Below are positions 46,573 to 56,156 of a DNA stretch of 64,000 bases, piece after piece. The position numbers and the translations under genes are program-made. This DNA comes from Methanolapillus africanus (lineage in GTDB: Archaea > Halobacteriota > Methanosarcinia > Methanosarcinales > Methanosarcinaceae): NCBI RefSeq assembly GCF_032714475.1, contig NZ_JAWDKD010000026.1, forward strand, positions 12,427 to 76,426, read 5' to 3'. The notes under the pieces are model-generated. The model searched no databases and was not told where the DNA came from. It saw nothing but the letters and a program-made list of their open reading frames with translations. Position 1 is the stretch's first letter, and each line of letters opens with the position of its first letter.

Positions 46573-48174
46573 TTGTCAACAACACTGCCGTCCGGCTTTT
46601 CAAAAGCGGCTCCTGCGCCGATTCCGGAGGAACTCATTCGGGTGCTTCAAGAGCGGTCCGTGACCGAACCGGTTGAGGAAGATCAATTGATGTTTCACAT
46701 TGAAACGCTGGTGTCGGATATTTTAAAAATGGTGGCTTCCTCTTACGGTCCGCTCGGCATGAATAAGCTGATTGTGAATCCGGTCGGCGACGTTTATTTG
46801 ACCAGCGACGGTAAAACCATCCTCAAAGAAATCGATATTTTGCATCCGGTCGCCGTTTCTCTCAAACGGCTCGGCCAGTCGATGGACAAATCGTGCGGCG
46901 ACGGCACCAAGTATGCGCTGATTTTGGCGTGCGGGCTCCTCGTCAATGCTGTGTCCCTACTCCGAAAAAAAGTTCATCCAATGACGATCATTGACGGTTA
47001 TGAACTTGCCATGGGCAAAGCCTACGAGATGTTGGAATATGTAAGCGAAGACGCCGACGAAGACATGATTTTTTCGGCCGTTAAAGCCGCCGCTTTTTCA
47101 AAAGGCATTGAAGAAGACCAAGCAGCAGAGCTTGCTGCAGCGATGATTCGAACAGTCGCCGGCATTGATCAATATTATACGGATTCGTTTTTGGATCTGG
47201 AAGAAAACGTGAAAATTTTGAAAAAAACCGGCAGTCCCAACATTTTGACGTTTGAAGGCGTCATCTTGGACGAAACGCCGGCCCGGGAAGATATGCCCCG
47301 GCAGATTCTGTCGCCCCGGATTTTGCTTCTCCGAAACGACGTGAAAGTCAAGAGCGGCTACCTCAATCCGGAACATTTCATCCGGATGGACAATCCGATG
47401 ACCGCGTTTGAATTCAAAAACGCGAAAAACACTGTGGCGGAATCTTATGCCGAAAAAATTATCCGCTGTGGCGCCAACGTCGTCTTTTGTGAAGGCGAAG
47501 TGGACGCCGTGATCGAAGAAGCATTTGCCCGTCGCGATATCTTGCTCTTTAAGCGGCTCAAAGAAGTTGATTTGGATTACATCGCCCGGGCGTGCGGCGT
47601 GGAATTTTCAACCATTCTGGATGATCTGACGCCGGATGTTCTCGGATTTGCCGATGAGATTCTTGTCAAAAAAGAACGCTACGAAACGTTTGCATATTTA
47701 TCGGTTCCGGGACCCGTGACGTCCGTTTTGATTCACGAGCCGGCGAAGTACGGTCTCGGCAAAATTGAAGAGGCGGCTGACGACGCGCTGAACACCGCGG
47801 CGCTTCTTTTGAGAAACCCGAACGTTGTCACCGGCGGCGGCGGAACGGAATATTTCCTGGCACGCTCCCTGCGGATTTTTGCAAACACGCTGGAAGGAAA
47901 ACAACAGCTGGCGGTCTTGGAATTTGCCAAAGCGATGGAATCGGTTCCGAAATGCCTGGCGCGAAACATCGGCATGGACTGCGTGGATTCTATGATTCAG
48001 CTGTCAGCGATGCAGGAAGACGGCATTGACGCGCGGATTGATGTTTGCGGAAAAGTGATTGCTAACAGTCCTGCTGTATATGATTGCGCCACTGTGAAGA
48101 AATACGGGTTGGTGGCTGCGGTTGAATGTGTTTCGAATATGCTGAGGGTGGATGAAATTTTGTTAAAGAAATGA
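46573..48174 (+). CDS. Divergent group II chaperonin (thermosome/TCP-1-like)
   Basis: The 533-residue product aligns with thermosome subunits: SSYGPLGMNKLIVNPVG, LTSDGKTILKEIDILHP, CGDGTKYALILACGLL and VVTGGGGTE. The nucleotide-site Asp residues in SDGKT and CGDGT and the DDAL Asp appear to be kept, but GDGTT has become GDGTK and the apical region is divergent, so it is probably one of the accessory Hsp60 types found in Methanosarcina, not the main thermosome. The start is TTG at 46573 with GGAGGT seven bases upstream. It follows the HyuA-like gene by 50 bases. Confidence 0.8.
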   Translation: MSTTLPSGFSKAAPAPIPEELIRVLQERSVTEPVEEDQLMFHIETLVSDILKMVASSYGPLGMNKLIVNPVGDVYLTSDGKTILKEIDILHPVAVSLKRLGQSMDKSCGDGTKYALILACGLLVNAVSLLRKKVHPMTIIDGYELAMGKAYEMLEYVSEDADEDMIFSAVKAAAFSKGIEEDQAAELAAAMIRTVAGIDQYYTDSFLDLEENVKILKKTGSPNILTFEGVILDETPAREDMPRQILSPRILLLRNDVKVKSGYLNPEHFIRMDNPMTAFEFKNAKNTVAESYAEKIIRCGANVVFCEGEVDAVIEEAFARRDILLFKRLKEVDLDYIARACGVEFSTILDDLTPDVLGFADEILVKKERYETFAYLSVPGPVTSVLIHEPAKYGLGKIEEAADDALNTAALLLRNPNVVTGGGGTEYFLARSLRIFANTLEGKQQLAVLEFAKAMESVPKCLARNIGMDCVDSMIQLSAMQEDGIDARIDVCGKVIANSPAVYDCATVKKYGLVAAVECVSNMLRVDEILLKK

Positions 48175-48204
48175 AAATGCGGAATTTTTTGAAGAGTTTA
48201 AAGG

Positions 48205-48247
48205 AAGCGGCGCGTGAATAAAAAAATGACGCCGCTTTGTGTGTTTT
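48205..48247 (+). terminator. Terminator of the HyuA-chaperonin unit
   Basis: A perfect 8-pair GC-rich stem AAGCGGCG/CGCCGCTT is followed by TGTGTGTTTTT. It starts 31 bases after the chaperonin stop. Confidence 0.6.
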
Positions 48248-48405
48248 TAAAATATGACAGAGTGGATTTTGACGGTACGACTTTAAGTTACGAATGCAAA
48301 GCAATTATTTCAATCTCTTTGAGATATTGATATTGTTTATGATTCTTTGGGGAAAGAATTTATCGTTAAAATCGACCTTGTTTATAACCCGTAAGTCGCA
48401 CATCC

Positions 48406-48695
48406 ATTTCAATATCTCTAAGTTCTGATTTTAACGAAGTGACCATTCCAATCAAAATGAGCAATGCTGAATTTCAATATCTTTAAGCTCTAATTTTAAC
48501 GTCGGCAGAACTGCGAGGAAATCAGTAATATCCTCATTTCAATATCTCTAAGTTTTGATTTAACAGATTTGCATGGTCAGCTATCAGCTTTTTGTTTTAT
48601 TTCAATATCTCTGAGGTTCAATTTTAACTTGTTCAAGTACCATGCCGACAACTCATCATGGACGAATTTCAATACCTTTAAGTTCTGATTTTAAT
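48406..48695 (-). CRISPR. Short decayed CRISPR array (5 repeats, inverted to the main array)
   Basis: Five repeats lie at 48406-48435, 48471-48500, 48536-48564, 48599-48628 and 48666-48695, separated by four spacers of 34-37 bases. The first is the exact reverse complement of the main-array repeat (ATTTCAATATCTC and on to GATTTTAAC); the other four have 2-4 changes or a deletion. A further trace (ATTTCAATCTCTTTG) is near 48307. The array lies just upstream of cas8b. Confidence 0.88.
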
Positions 48696-48758
48696 CAAAT
48701 TTGCGGTATGATTTATATTAAACTCATTATTGATATTAAATGTGATTTAAACTGTTAA

Positions 48759-48772
48759 ATATATTTATATAA
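48759..48772 (+). promoter_or_regulatory. TATA-like promoter of the cas operon
   Basis: The sequence ATATATTTATATAA is centred about 28 bases before the cas8b ATG. That is the usual TATA-to-start distance in archaea, so the cas mRNA may be leaderless. Confidence 0.55.
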
Positions 48773-48795
48773 TTGATCGCAAATTATAATATTGT

Positions 48796-50232
48796 ATGGA
48801 AGAAATTTCAAAATATACAGTTCCAACCGGCGATCCGTTTGCAGATATCGGCGGATATGCTATTGAAAAGTTATCAAAAACTTTTCCAAAAAAAAGCATC
48901 ATGGAACTAATTGCTCAAGTGACCGATATCTATGTGGATAATTGGGGAGCAAAAATAAACCCCTTTTTTTTAAATTCAAAAATAACTCAACCTGCATTCG
49001 AAGCAGAAAAAAAGAAAGAAGAGACTTTAAGATATTTCCAATCCCTTATAGACAAAACTGCAAAACACACAATTGGATTTTGCCGAATAACCGGAGATAA
49101 AACTGAATTGTATCCATCAGGGCGCGATAATTCAATATTATCTGGTTCAGGAACTTTTGTAAATTTTAACCATTCATTTGAATCCGGAATCATGCTTTCA
49201 AAAGAAGCGATTATTAGATTTCATTTTGTTCCCATTGCATGTGAACTCGTTTCTGGATTAAAAATTGTAAACAAAGTTAGTAGCGGTGTTGCTATAATTC
49301 ATAGCAATGACATGAAATTAACAAAATTTTTTGTTCAAAGAAATGTGTCTCTCAACTTACAAAATACCAATGCTAACATTTCAGAAGGAATATTAAAATC
49401 AAAATGTCGATCTCCTGGAACAGAATTGTTTAGATTCATAGACGAGGCTTTGAGTGATAAAGAAACACACAGTGATGACAAAAGTTCCTTAACACTTTAT
49501 CATTTTACAAACTTTGGAGCGACGCCGGAAGTTAAAATTTACATGATCCCCTCCGTTTTATTTATGTTTTATAAATTTACCCAAAATCCAAAATATAAGA
49601 CTCAGTGGAATAGATTTGTTTCTCCATATTATATTAATAAAAAAGAGCATCCTCAAGCCAAATGGAATAAAGAAACAAATGAAATTGAGTCAAAAGTAAA
49701 AAAAGAATTGCTTCAGATTGAAGAAAAAGACTATCAATTCTGGAGCAACCGAATATACACAAAATTGCTCAACGAACAATCAATTCTGAACGAAATGAAA
49801 AAATGGTGCTTGGAAGAGCAATTTGATTTTGAAATTGTAAAAAAATATCAAATTTGGATCAGAAATATGAAACCTGAAACCATAAATAAAATTGATGAAA
49901 TGGCTGACCTTATCTTTGAGATGAACGACGCCGATAAAGTCAAAAAGACGATCAAAACGCTGAACAGTGCAAAATCCGGATATAATTTACGGCGCTTCAT
50001 CGTGAAAGATGTTGTTGCCAAAAATTATGAAATGAATCCGGAAGGAAATGCAATCATAACCGTCGAAGAATATGCTGATTACTTATTTCCGGATACAAAT
50101 TCGTGGAGTGAGATGCGGGATGTTTTATTAATTGCAATTTATCAAAGATTACACGAACAAAAAATAAAAGTGGATATCGAAGAAGATGAAAGTTCGAATG
50201 TGGAAGATTCTGAATTTGAAGACGAAAATTAA
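48796..50232 (+). CDS. cas8b: Cas8b, Cst1-type large subunit of type I-B Cascade
   Basis: The 478-residue product begins with TGDPFADIGGYAIEKL, the pattern of the Cst1 branch of Cas8, and is followed by Cst2-type Cas7 and Cas5t, which confirms the subtype. Cas8 recognises the PAM and stabilises the R-loop. The acidic tail (EEDESSNVEDSEFEDEN) is dispensable looking. It is the first gene in the operon; no cas6 precedes it. AT-rich like the rest of the locus. Confidence 0.8.
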   Translation: MEEISKYTVPTGDPFADIGGYAIEKLSKTFPKKSIMELIAQVTDIYVDNWGAKINPFFLNSKITQPAFEAEKKKEETLRYFQSLIDKTAKHTIGFCRITGDKTELYPSGRDNSILSGSGTFVNFNHSFESGIMLSKEAIIRFHFVPIACELVSGLKIVNKVSSGVAIIHSNDMKLTKFFVQRNVSLNLQNTNANISEGILKSKCRSPGTELFRFIDEALSDKETHSDDKSSLTLYHFTNFGATPEVKIYMIPSVLFMFYKFTQNPKYKTQWNRFVSPYYINKKEHPQAKWNKETNEIESKVKKELLQIEEKDYQFWSNRIYTKLLNEQSILNEMKKWCLEEQFDFEIVKKYQIWIRNMKPETINKIDEMADLIFEMNDADKVKKTIKTLNSAKSGYNLRRFIVKDVVAKNYEMNPEGNAIITVEEYADYLFPDTNSWSEMRDVLLIAIYQRLHEQKIKVDIEEDESSNVEDSEFEDEN

Positions 50233-50244
50233 AGTGGTGAAATA

Positions 50245-51315
50245 ATGACAAATTTGAAAACTCAAGGCTTTATTCTGTTAGATGTTGATGTTGTTGCCCT
50301 GAACAACGCCGGTAAAAATGATCGAAGCAACTTTGATAACGCAGTTGCAACTAAAAAAATCTACAAAAATGGAAAAAGTTACGTTTATGTTTCCGGTCAA
50401 GCATGGCGATATTGGTGGCGCGAGTCTCTTCAAAAAAATATGGATTGGACAATGTCTCCGATCACAAGAGAAAATAAAATTGCGTTTACAGATGCAAACC
50501 CGATTGACTATCCGGATGACGACGTTTTTGGTTACATGCGTGCTGCCACTGAAAAAACAACAGACGACAAAGGTAAAACAAAAAGTACAAACATCACGGT
50601 AACCCGTGTTTCACCTTTGAAGAATTCTGCTATTATTTCAGTGACATCTGTGAACCCTGCTGAAAATTGGTCCAGCATGGCCAGACAAGAAGGCGACGCG
50701 GTTCCGTACAGCAAACAAGAATACAGCGCTGTTATGAAAGGAATGTTTAGTTTAGATTTGAATATGGTTGGAACTTTTTCCAATTATAATAAAACCGGAT
50801 ACGTCAATCTTTCTGAACAACTCAAAAAGGAAGCAATTGAAAAGGGATGCCAAGAAGTTGAAGATTCTTATGTAAAAACCAGCGATGGAAAAGCCGCAAA
50901 ATTGGTTCAGTTACCAAAAGATATTCGTAAAAAAAGAATTGTTGATGCCGTTTCCGCATTAAAATATATCTCCGGTGGTGCCATGCAAACAAATAATATG
51001 GGAGACGTGACGCCAAAATTTATCATATTGGCAACCACAACTACTGGCAATCATCCTTTTTCTGGTGTTGTCAGAACATACGGAGAAAGAGATGAACAAT
51101 TCCAATTGAATGTTAACGGAATTCGTGAAATTATTAAAGAATACAAAGAAACGTTTGCCGGTAAGATCTTCATTGGAATCCGAAGCGGTTTCTTTGAAGA
51201 CTCTTTACCTGAATTAAATAAATTAAAAGATGAATTTTCAGACATGGTTGAACTTTGTCCGGTTAATGCTGCCATTGACCAGTATTGCGAACAAGTGAAA
51301 GAACAAGTGAACTAA
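50245..51315 (+). CDS. cas7: Cas7, Cst2/DevR family backbone subunit
   Basis: The 356-residue RAMP protein starts QGFILLDVDVVALNNAGKND and contains YVSGQAWRYWWRESL, a typical Cst2/DevR pattern. It forms the crRNA-coating backbone of Cascade. GGTGA precedes the ATG, 12 bases after the cas8b stop. The length is normal. Confidence 0.88.
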   Translation: MTNLKTQGFILLDVDVVALNNAGKNDRSNFDNAVATKKIYKNGKSYVYVSGQAWRYWWRESLQKNMDWTMSPITRENKIAFTDANPIDYPDDDVFGYMRAATEKTTDDKGKTKSTNITVTRVSPLKNSAIISVTSVNPAENWSSMARQEGDAVPYSKQEYSAVMKGMFSLDLNMVGTFSNYNKTGYVNLSEQLKKEAIEKGCQEVEDSYVKTSDGKAAKLVQLPKDIRKKRIVDAVSALKYISGGAMQTNNMGDVTPKFIILATTTTGNHPFSGVVRTYGERDEQFQLNVNGIREIIKEYKETFAGKIFIGIRSGFFEDSLPELNKLKDEFSDMVELCPVNAAIDQYCEQVKEQVN

Positions 51316-51996
51316 ATGAAACAATATCGTATAAAAATCAGCTCATGGACAGCTGGTTTTCGGTATCCGAATTTGATTTCCGGAAGGCAGCCGACACTTG
51401 AAGTCCCGCCAATCAGTACAGTGCTGGGATTGATGAATGCCGCCTCCGGAAAATATTTGCATCACAAGCAGCTGAAGCTGGGTTATTATTTCGAATACGA
51501 TGCGAAAGCAACCGATTTGGAAACAATTTACCAAATAGAACTTCATGACAAGGGATATCCAAACAATTCAACCAAGTCGAATGTGATCAATCGGGAGTTT
51601 TTATTTAATTGCCGTTTGTTTATTTACACCGATGATCCGCAGATTGTTGAATATTTTAAGAATCCATATTATTCACTTCTTCTTGGAAGAAGCGGCGACT
51701 TGGCCACAGTCGAACAAATAAAGGAAGTTGAATTAGCTGAAAATGAAAATGCTAAGGACATTAAAGGTCAAATTGTTCCATTTAAAGAACATTTCTTGCC
51801 GGGTTTGATACAACCTCTTCCTCAATATTTTACAGATACAGTTCCGAGACAGAATCTTGGAACAATGGCTTATTCGGTCATTCCTCATTATGCAAAAACA
51901 ACGCAGGTCGCTATAAAAGCATTTACGGATAATATTGACGGGAAAAAAATCGATATTTATTTTCACGATTTAGATTTCAAAAATGTGATTGATTGA
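51316..51996 (+). CDS. cas5: Cas5t, crRNA 5'-handle-binding subunit
   Basis: The 226-residue RAMP protein has the Cas5 N terminus (KISSWTAGFRYPN) and the hallmark PPISTVLGLMNAA. It caps the 5' handle of the crRNA and contacts Cas8. Its ATG directly abuts the cas7 stop codon (TAAATG). Confidence 0.88.
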   Translation: MKQYRIKISSWTAGFRYPNLISGRQPTLEVPPISTVLGLMNAASGKYLHHKQLKLGYYFEYDAKATDLETIYQIELHDKGYPNNSTKSNVINREFLFNCRLFIYTDDPQIVEYFKNPYYSLLLGRSGDLATVEQIKEVELAENENAKDIKGQIVPFKEHFLPGLIQPLPQYFTDTVPRQNLGTMAYSVIPHYAKTTQVAIKAFTDNIDGKKIDIYFHDLDFKNVID

Positions 51997-51997
51997 A

Positions 51998-54265
51998 ATG
52001 GAACTCTTGGCCAAATCCAATCCGGAACTTTCACTGAAAGAACACATAGACGACTGTTTGAATATTCAAAAACAATTACATCAGCTTATTCCAAACATTC
52101 CGGTCGGAAGAGAAGATTTTTGGGATTTACTTTCGATTTCAATGATTTGTCATGATTTGGGAAAAGCCCATCCGGAATTTCAGAAAAAATTGAAAAATGA
52201 AAATAATAATTGGTGGTTTCAACGCCACGAACTTTTATCCCTTCCGTTTGTTTGGAGTTTAACATTGACGCCGGAACAAAAAAATTACATTTCTTTTTCT
52301 ATTGCCGGCCACCATAAGGATTTGGATAAGCTTTTCGGATTTGTTTCAAAATGCTATCAACCAAAAATAGACTTTGGTGATGATTCGGATGGGCGGTTAA
52401 ATTTTGCGGAAGAATTTGAAAAAATTGATTTCCAAAAAGTTTCAAATTTGTTGGATCAATATCCGATTGAGATTTCGCAGAGTCAAACAATTAAAACTTC
52501 CATTAATGTTTACGATCTTGTAAAACAATACAAAAGACAATCTGTTGATCTCAATTCATATTCAGACGATTTTTTCATTAAATTGCTGCTTGTCGGGGCA
52601 ACCAAGCAATGCGACCATCTCGCTTCGGCCGGTATTAAAACATTAAATTCATTGGATCCGTGTGATTTTGATTATTTATCTGATCTCAAATCTCCATATT
52701 TGCATCAGATTGGTTGTTTAGGGATCAACGGAAATGCTATACTCAATGCACCAACGGGCTCCGGAAAAACGGAAGCTGCCTTTTTTTGGTTGAAAAATCA
52801 AATGGATTGTTATGGCCAAGGACGCGTCTTTTACATTCTCCCATTTACTGCTTCAATCAACGCTATGTTTGAGCGTTTGAATCAAAAAATAGATGCAACA
52901 CCTGAAAAAGTCGGCATGGTTCACGGAAAATTAGAAGAGTATTTGGAACAAAAATTCTCAGAAGATTACGAAAATCCGGAAATGGATGAAACAAAAAGAA
53001 AACAACTGACCGAAGAATTCAAAACGTTGGTGACTCCGGTTAAGATTGTAACGCCGTTTCAATTACTCAAATATTTTTTCGGAATTAAAGGATTTGAGAA
53101 GGGGTTGTTTGAGCTAACCGGCAGCTATCTTATTTTTGATGAAATTCATGCTTATGACCCGAGAGTGTTTGCTCAAATCATTGTTCTTCTTAGATTTGTC
53201 ACACAAAAATTAAATGCGAAAGTTTTGGTGATGACTGCAACTCTGCCGACATTTATGAGAATTCAAATTGAAAACGCAATTGGAGATCATACATTCCTAC
53301 AAGCTGAAGACTCCTTATATGACTCTTTTAACAGACACCGCGTCAAACTGATGACCGGAAGACTTCGATGTCATCTGAAATTGATACAAGAAAAACTGGA
53401 TGTCGGAAAAAAAGTATTAGTTGTTTGCAATACTGTCGCTGAATCTCAATATGTATACAAAAATTTGAAGTCGGAAAACAAAGTGTTGATTCACGGATCA
53501 TTTAATTCAGAAGATCGATTTGAAAAAGAAAAACAACTGAAAGAGGAGAAAACGATGCTCCTTGTCGGAACTCAAGCTATTGAAGTTAGTTTGGATATTG
53601 ATTTTGACGTTATCTTTTCAGAGCCGGCCCCTCTTGATGCACTGATTCAACGATTCGGGCGAATTAACCGGAAACGAGAGAAAGGGATTTGTGAATGTTT
53701 CGTATTTACGGAACGAAACAAAAATGATTCATTTATATATCCGGAAGAAGAAATTATCCGAACTTTGGATGTGTTGAAAAAAATAGAATTAGATCAGGAC
53801 GGATTGATAAGAGAAAAAGAGTTGCAAGAGATGATGGATTTTGTTTATCCAAGTTGGAATGAAAAAGAACAAAAAATATTTGAGGATACCATCTGCATTT
53901 TAGAAGATTTTGTTTTAAATGAATTGTCTCCTCTGAAATATACGCCTGAGAGCGAAGACCAGTATTATGAACAATTCAAAGGTGTTAAGGTTCTGCCTAT
54001 TGCTTGTTCGAAAAAATACAGACAATATCTTGAGAATAATCAATTTGTTAAGGCCAACGGTTTGCTGATTCAAATTACAGAACCACGATTCGTCGGCATG
54101 ATCAAAAATAATGATATTGAACGAGATTACTTTTCATATGAAGTTAAAGGTAAAGAAACAGTTAAAGACAAGTTTGTTTACGTGATCAAAAGAAGGTATG
54201 ATCCTGAACTTGGTTTGTTGATCAATGAAGAAGAATATGGCGGAAAAGACAATATTGGGTTATAA
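51998..54265 (+). CDS. cas3: Cas3 nuclease-helicase
   Basis: The 755-residue product has an N-terminal HD nuclease (ICHDLGKAHPEF near 50-62, RHELL, AGHHKD) and a superfamily 2 helicase: NAPTGSGKT at 250-258, FDEIHAYDP at 380-388, MTATLP near 412, and QRFGRINRK. It degrades DNA recruited by Cascade. All HD and helicase motifs look intact. The ATG is one base after the cas5 stop; an in-frame TTG nine bases earlier would overlap cas5. Confidence 0.95.
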   Translation: MELLAKSNPELSLKEHIDDCLNIQKQLHQLIPNIPVGREDFWDLLSISMICHDLGKAHPEFQKKLKNENNNWWFQRHELLSLPFVWSLTLTPEQKNYISFSIAGHHKDLDKLFGFVSKCYQPKIDFGDDSDGRLNFAEEFEKIDFQKVSNLLDQYPIEISQSQTIKTSINVYDLVKQYKRQSVDLNSYSDDFFIKLLLVGATKQCDHLASAGIKTLNSLDPCDFDYLSDLKSPYLHQIGCLGINGNAILNAPTGSGKTEAAFFWLKNQMDCYGQGRVFYILPFTASINAMFERLNQKIDATPEKVGMVHGKLEEYLEQKFSEDYENPEMDETKRKQLTEEFKTLVTPVKIVTPFQLLKYFFGIKGFEKGLFELTGSYLIFDEIHAYDPRVFAQIIVLLRFVTQKLNAKVLVMTATLPTFMRIQIENAIGDHTFLQAEDSLYDSFNRHRVKLMTGRLRCHLKLIQEKLDVGKKVLVVCNTVAESQYVYKNLKSENKVLIHGSFNSEDRFEKEKQLKEEKTMLLVGTQAIEVSLDIDFDVIFSEPAPLDALIQRFGRINRKREKGICECFVFTERNKNDSFIYPEEEIIRTLDVLKKIELDQDGLIREKELQEMMDFVYPSWNEKEQKIFEDTICILEDFVLNELSPLKYTPESEDQYYEQFKGVKVLPIACSKKYRQYLENNQFVKANGLLIQITEPRFVGMIKNNDIERDYFSYEVKGKETVKDKFVYVIKRRYDPELGLLINEEEYGGKDNIGL

Positions 54266-54335
54266 CTTGATTTGTACTAAAAACAAGAAAATAAATATTA
54301 AAATCATTAAATAGAATACAAGTTAAAGGTGGATT

Positions 54336-54881
54336 ATGTCCTTAGATCCGTTTTTGGCACCCTTATCCATGAACACGTCCATCACCGGCGTCAAAGTCTC
54401 TTATTACTTTATCTGCCGCACCAAGCTGTGGCTTTTTTCTCACAACATTCAGCTTGAGCGTGAAAACGATAATGTTCAGATCGGAAAAGACCTGAACGAA
54501 GACCGATATTCTCGGGACAAAAAAGATATTACCATTGATCAAACCATCAGCGTTGACTTTATTGAGAAATCCAAAGACGGCGACAAACTCATTCTTCATG
54601 AAATTAAAAAATCGCAAAGTATGGAAGAGGCGCATGACTGGCAAATGCTTTACTATCTTTATTATTTTAAAACAAAAGGCGTACCTGCCGAGGGAGAATT
54701 GAATTACCCGCTGGTCAGTAAAACGAAAAAGGTGATTTTAACGCCGGAAAAAGAAACAAAAATGGCGGAAATTATGGACAATATTTTGAAAATAATCAGT
54801 GGGAAACTGCCGACGCCGCAAAAAAAACAGATTTGTCCGAAATGTGCTTATTACGAATTTTGTTTTGGTGACGACGTATGA
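54336..54881 (+). CDS. cas4: Cas4 exonuclease
   Basis: The 181-residue product has the four cluster cysteines (Cys27, then CPKCAYYEFC with Cys167, 170 and 176) and a RecB-type ExK motif in LHEIKKSQ. Cas4 trims prespacers and helps select PAM and orientation. AAGGTGG precedes the ATG. A 70-base gap after cas3 may carry a separate promoter for cas4-cas1-cas2. Confidence 0.92.
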   Translation: MSLDPFLAPLSMNTSITGVKVSYYFICRTKLWLFSHNIQLERENDNVQIGKDLNEDRYSRDKKDITIDQTISVDFIEKSKDGDKLILHEIKKSQSMEEAHDWQMLYYLYYFKTKGVPAEGELNYPLVSKTKKVILTPEKETKMAEIMDNILKIISGKLPTPQKKQICPKCAYYEFCFGDDV

Positions 54882-55891
54882 AAACCGACTATTATATCAC
54901 AAATGATGGAACGCTCAAACGACATGAAAACACCGTTTATTTTGAGAATACAAATCCGGAAACCGGAGAGGTGAATAAACGAGCCATCCCAATCAATAAG
55001 ATTTACTGCATCCATGCGTACGGGCGTCTGACGCTCAGTTCCGGCGTGATTGACTATTTGGCAAAACATGGTGTCCCCATTCATTATTACAATTATTATG
55101 GATTTTATGAAGGGAGTTTTTATCCAAGAGAAACACTTGTCAGCGGCGATGTAACTGTTTGCCAAGCTTCTCATTATTTGGACCAAACCAAACGCCTGAT
55201 TTTAGCGAAAAAGTTTGTCGAAGGCGGCAGCAAAAATATTCTCCGCAATTTGAAATATTATTCCAAGGAAGACATGATTCCGGTTCTTTCGCCCTTTATT
55301 GAAAATATCGAAAAAGAACTCGATCGGCTGCCGGATACGAACACAATTCCTGAAATTATGAACGTTGAAGGTCGAATTCGAAATCTCTATTACAATGCTT
55401 TTGATGAGATCGTTCCGGAAGAATACCAAATTGTCAAAAGAACACGCATGCCGCCGGAAAATAAAATGAATACGTTGATCAGTTTCGGGAATTCAGTTCT
55501 TTACAGTACGATTTTGTCTGAAATCTACAATACGCAGGCGAATCCGACGATTTCGTTTTTGCATGAGCCGTTTGTTCGTCGATTTTCTTTGTCATTGGAC
55601 GTCAGTGAAATTTTCAAGCCGATTATTGTGGACCGCATCATTTTCAAGTTGGTGAATAAGAATATGCTTGATGACAGCTGTTTTTCCGGCAATTTAGGAA
55701 ATATGCTCTTGAGTGAAAAAGGAAAGAAGATATTTTTGAAAGAATATGATGAAAAACTGGACACAACAATCATGCATCGAAATTTGAAAAGAAAAGTTTC
55801 TTATAAAAACTTAATTCGATATGAAATCTACAAATTAATCAAACACTTTATAGAAGCAAAGGAATATAATCCTCTTGTGATGTGGTGGTAA
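54878..55891 (+). CDS. cas1: Cas1 integrase
   Basis: The 337-residue product has the Cas1 fold with the metal residues in NVEGRIRNLYYN (Glu), SFLHEP (His) and SLDVSEIFKP (Asp/Glu). It inserts new spacers at the leader end with Cas2. It overlaps cas4 by four bases (ATGA). The length is normal for type I-B. Confidence 0.96.
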   Translation: MKTDYYITNDGTLKRHENTVYFENTNPETGEVNKRAIPINKIYCIHAYGRLTLSSGVIDYLAKHGVPIHYYNYYGFYEGSFYPRETLVSGDVTVCQASHYLDQTKRLILAKKFVEGGSKNILRNLKYYSKEDMIPVLSPFIENIEKELDRLPDTNTIPEIMNVEGRIRNLYYNAFDEIVPEEYQIVKRTRMPPENKMNTLISFGNSVLYSTILSEIYNTQANPTISFLHEPFVRRFSLSLDVSEIFKPIIVDRIIFKLVNKNMLDDSCFSGNLGNMLLSEKGKKIFLKEYDEKLDTTIMHRNLKRKVSYKNLIRYEIYKLIKHFIEAKEYNPLVMWW

Positions 55892-55892
55892 T

Positions 55893-56156
55893 TTGTATGT
55901 TGTGATTGTTTATGATGTGAATGTTGAATATGTCAATAAAGTTCGAATTTTTTTGAAGCAATATTTGAACTGGGTTCAAAACAGTGTTTTTGAAGGAGAA
56001 TTGACGGAGGCTGAATATAATAAAGTCATGAATCATTTAGAAAAAATCATTGATAAAGCGAATGGTCATGTTTTGTGTTATATTAGCCGCGACAAGAGAT
56101 ATTTGAAGATTGATGAAATCGGAATTCGAAAAGCTGAAATTAACAATTTTTTGTGA
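55893..56156 (+). CDS. cas2: Cas2
   Basis: The 87-residue product has the Cas2 ferredoxin-like fold with YVVIVYDVN at the start and LNWVQNSVFEGEL. It bridges the Cas1 dimers. Translation must begin at TTG 55893, since no in-frame ATG lies at the right place and GGTGG sits just upstream in the end of cas1. Confidence 0.93.
   Translation: MYVVIVYDVNVEYVNKVRIFLKQYLNWVQNSVFEGELTEAEYNKVMNHLEKIIDKANGHVLCYISRDKRYLKIDEIGIRKAEINNFL

Noticed and set aside
47761..47850. Loss of the chaperonin catalytic aspartate
   Set aside because: First alignment suggested an Asp to Leu change, but the GroEL Asp398 equivalent is the Asp in DDAL, which is kept.
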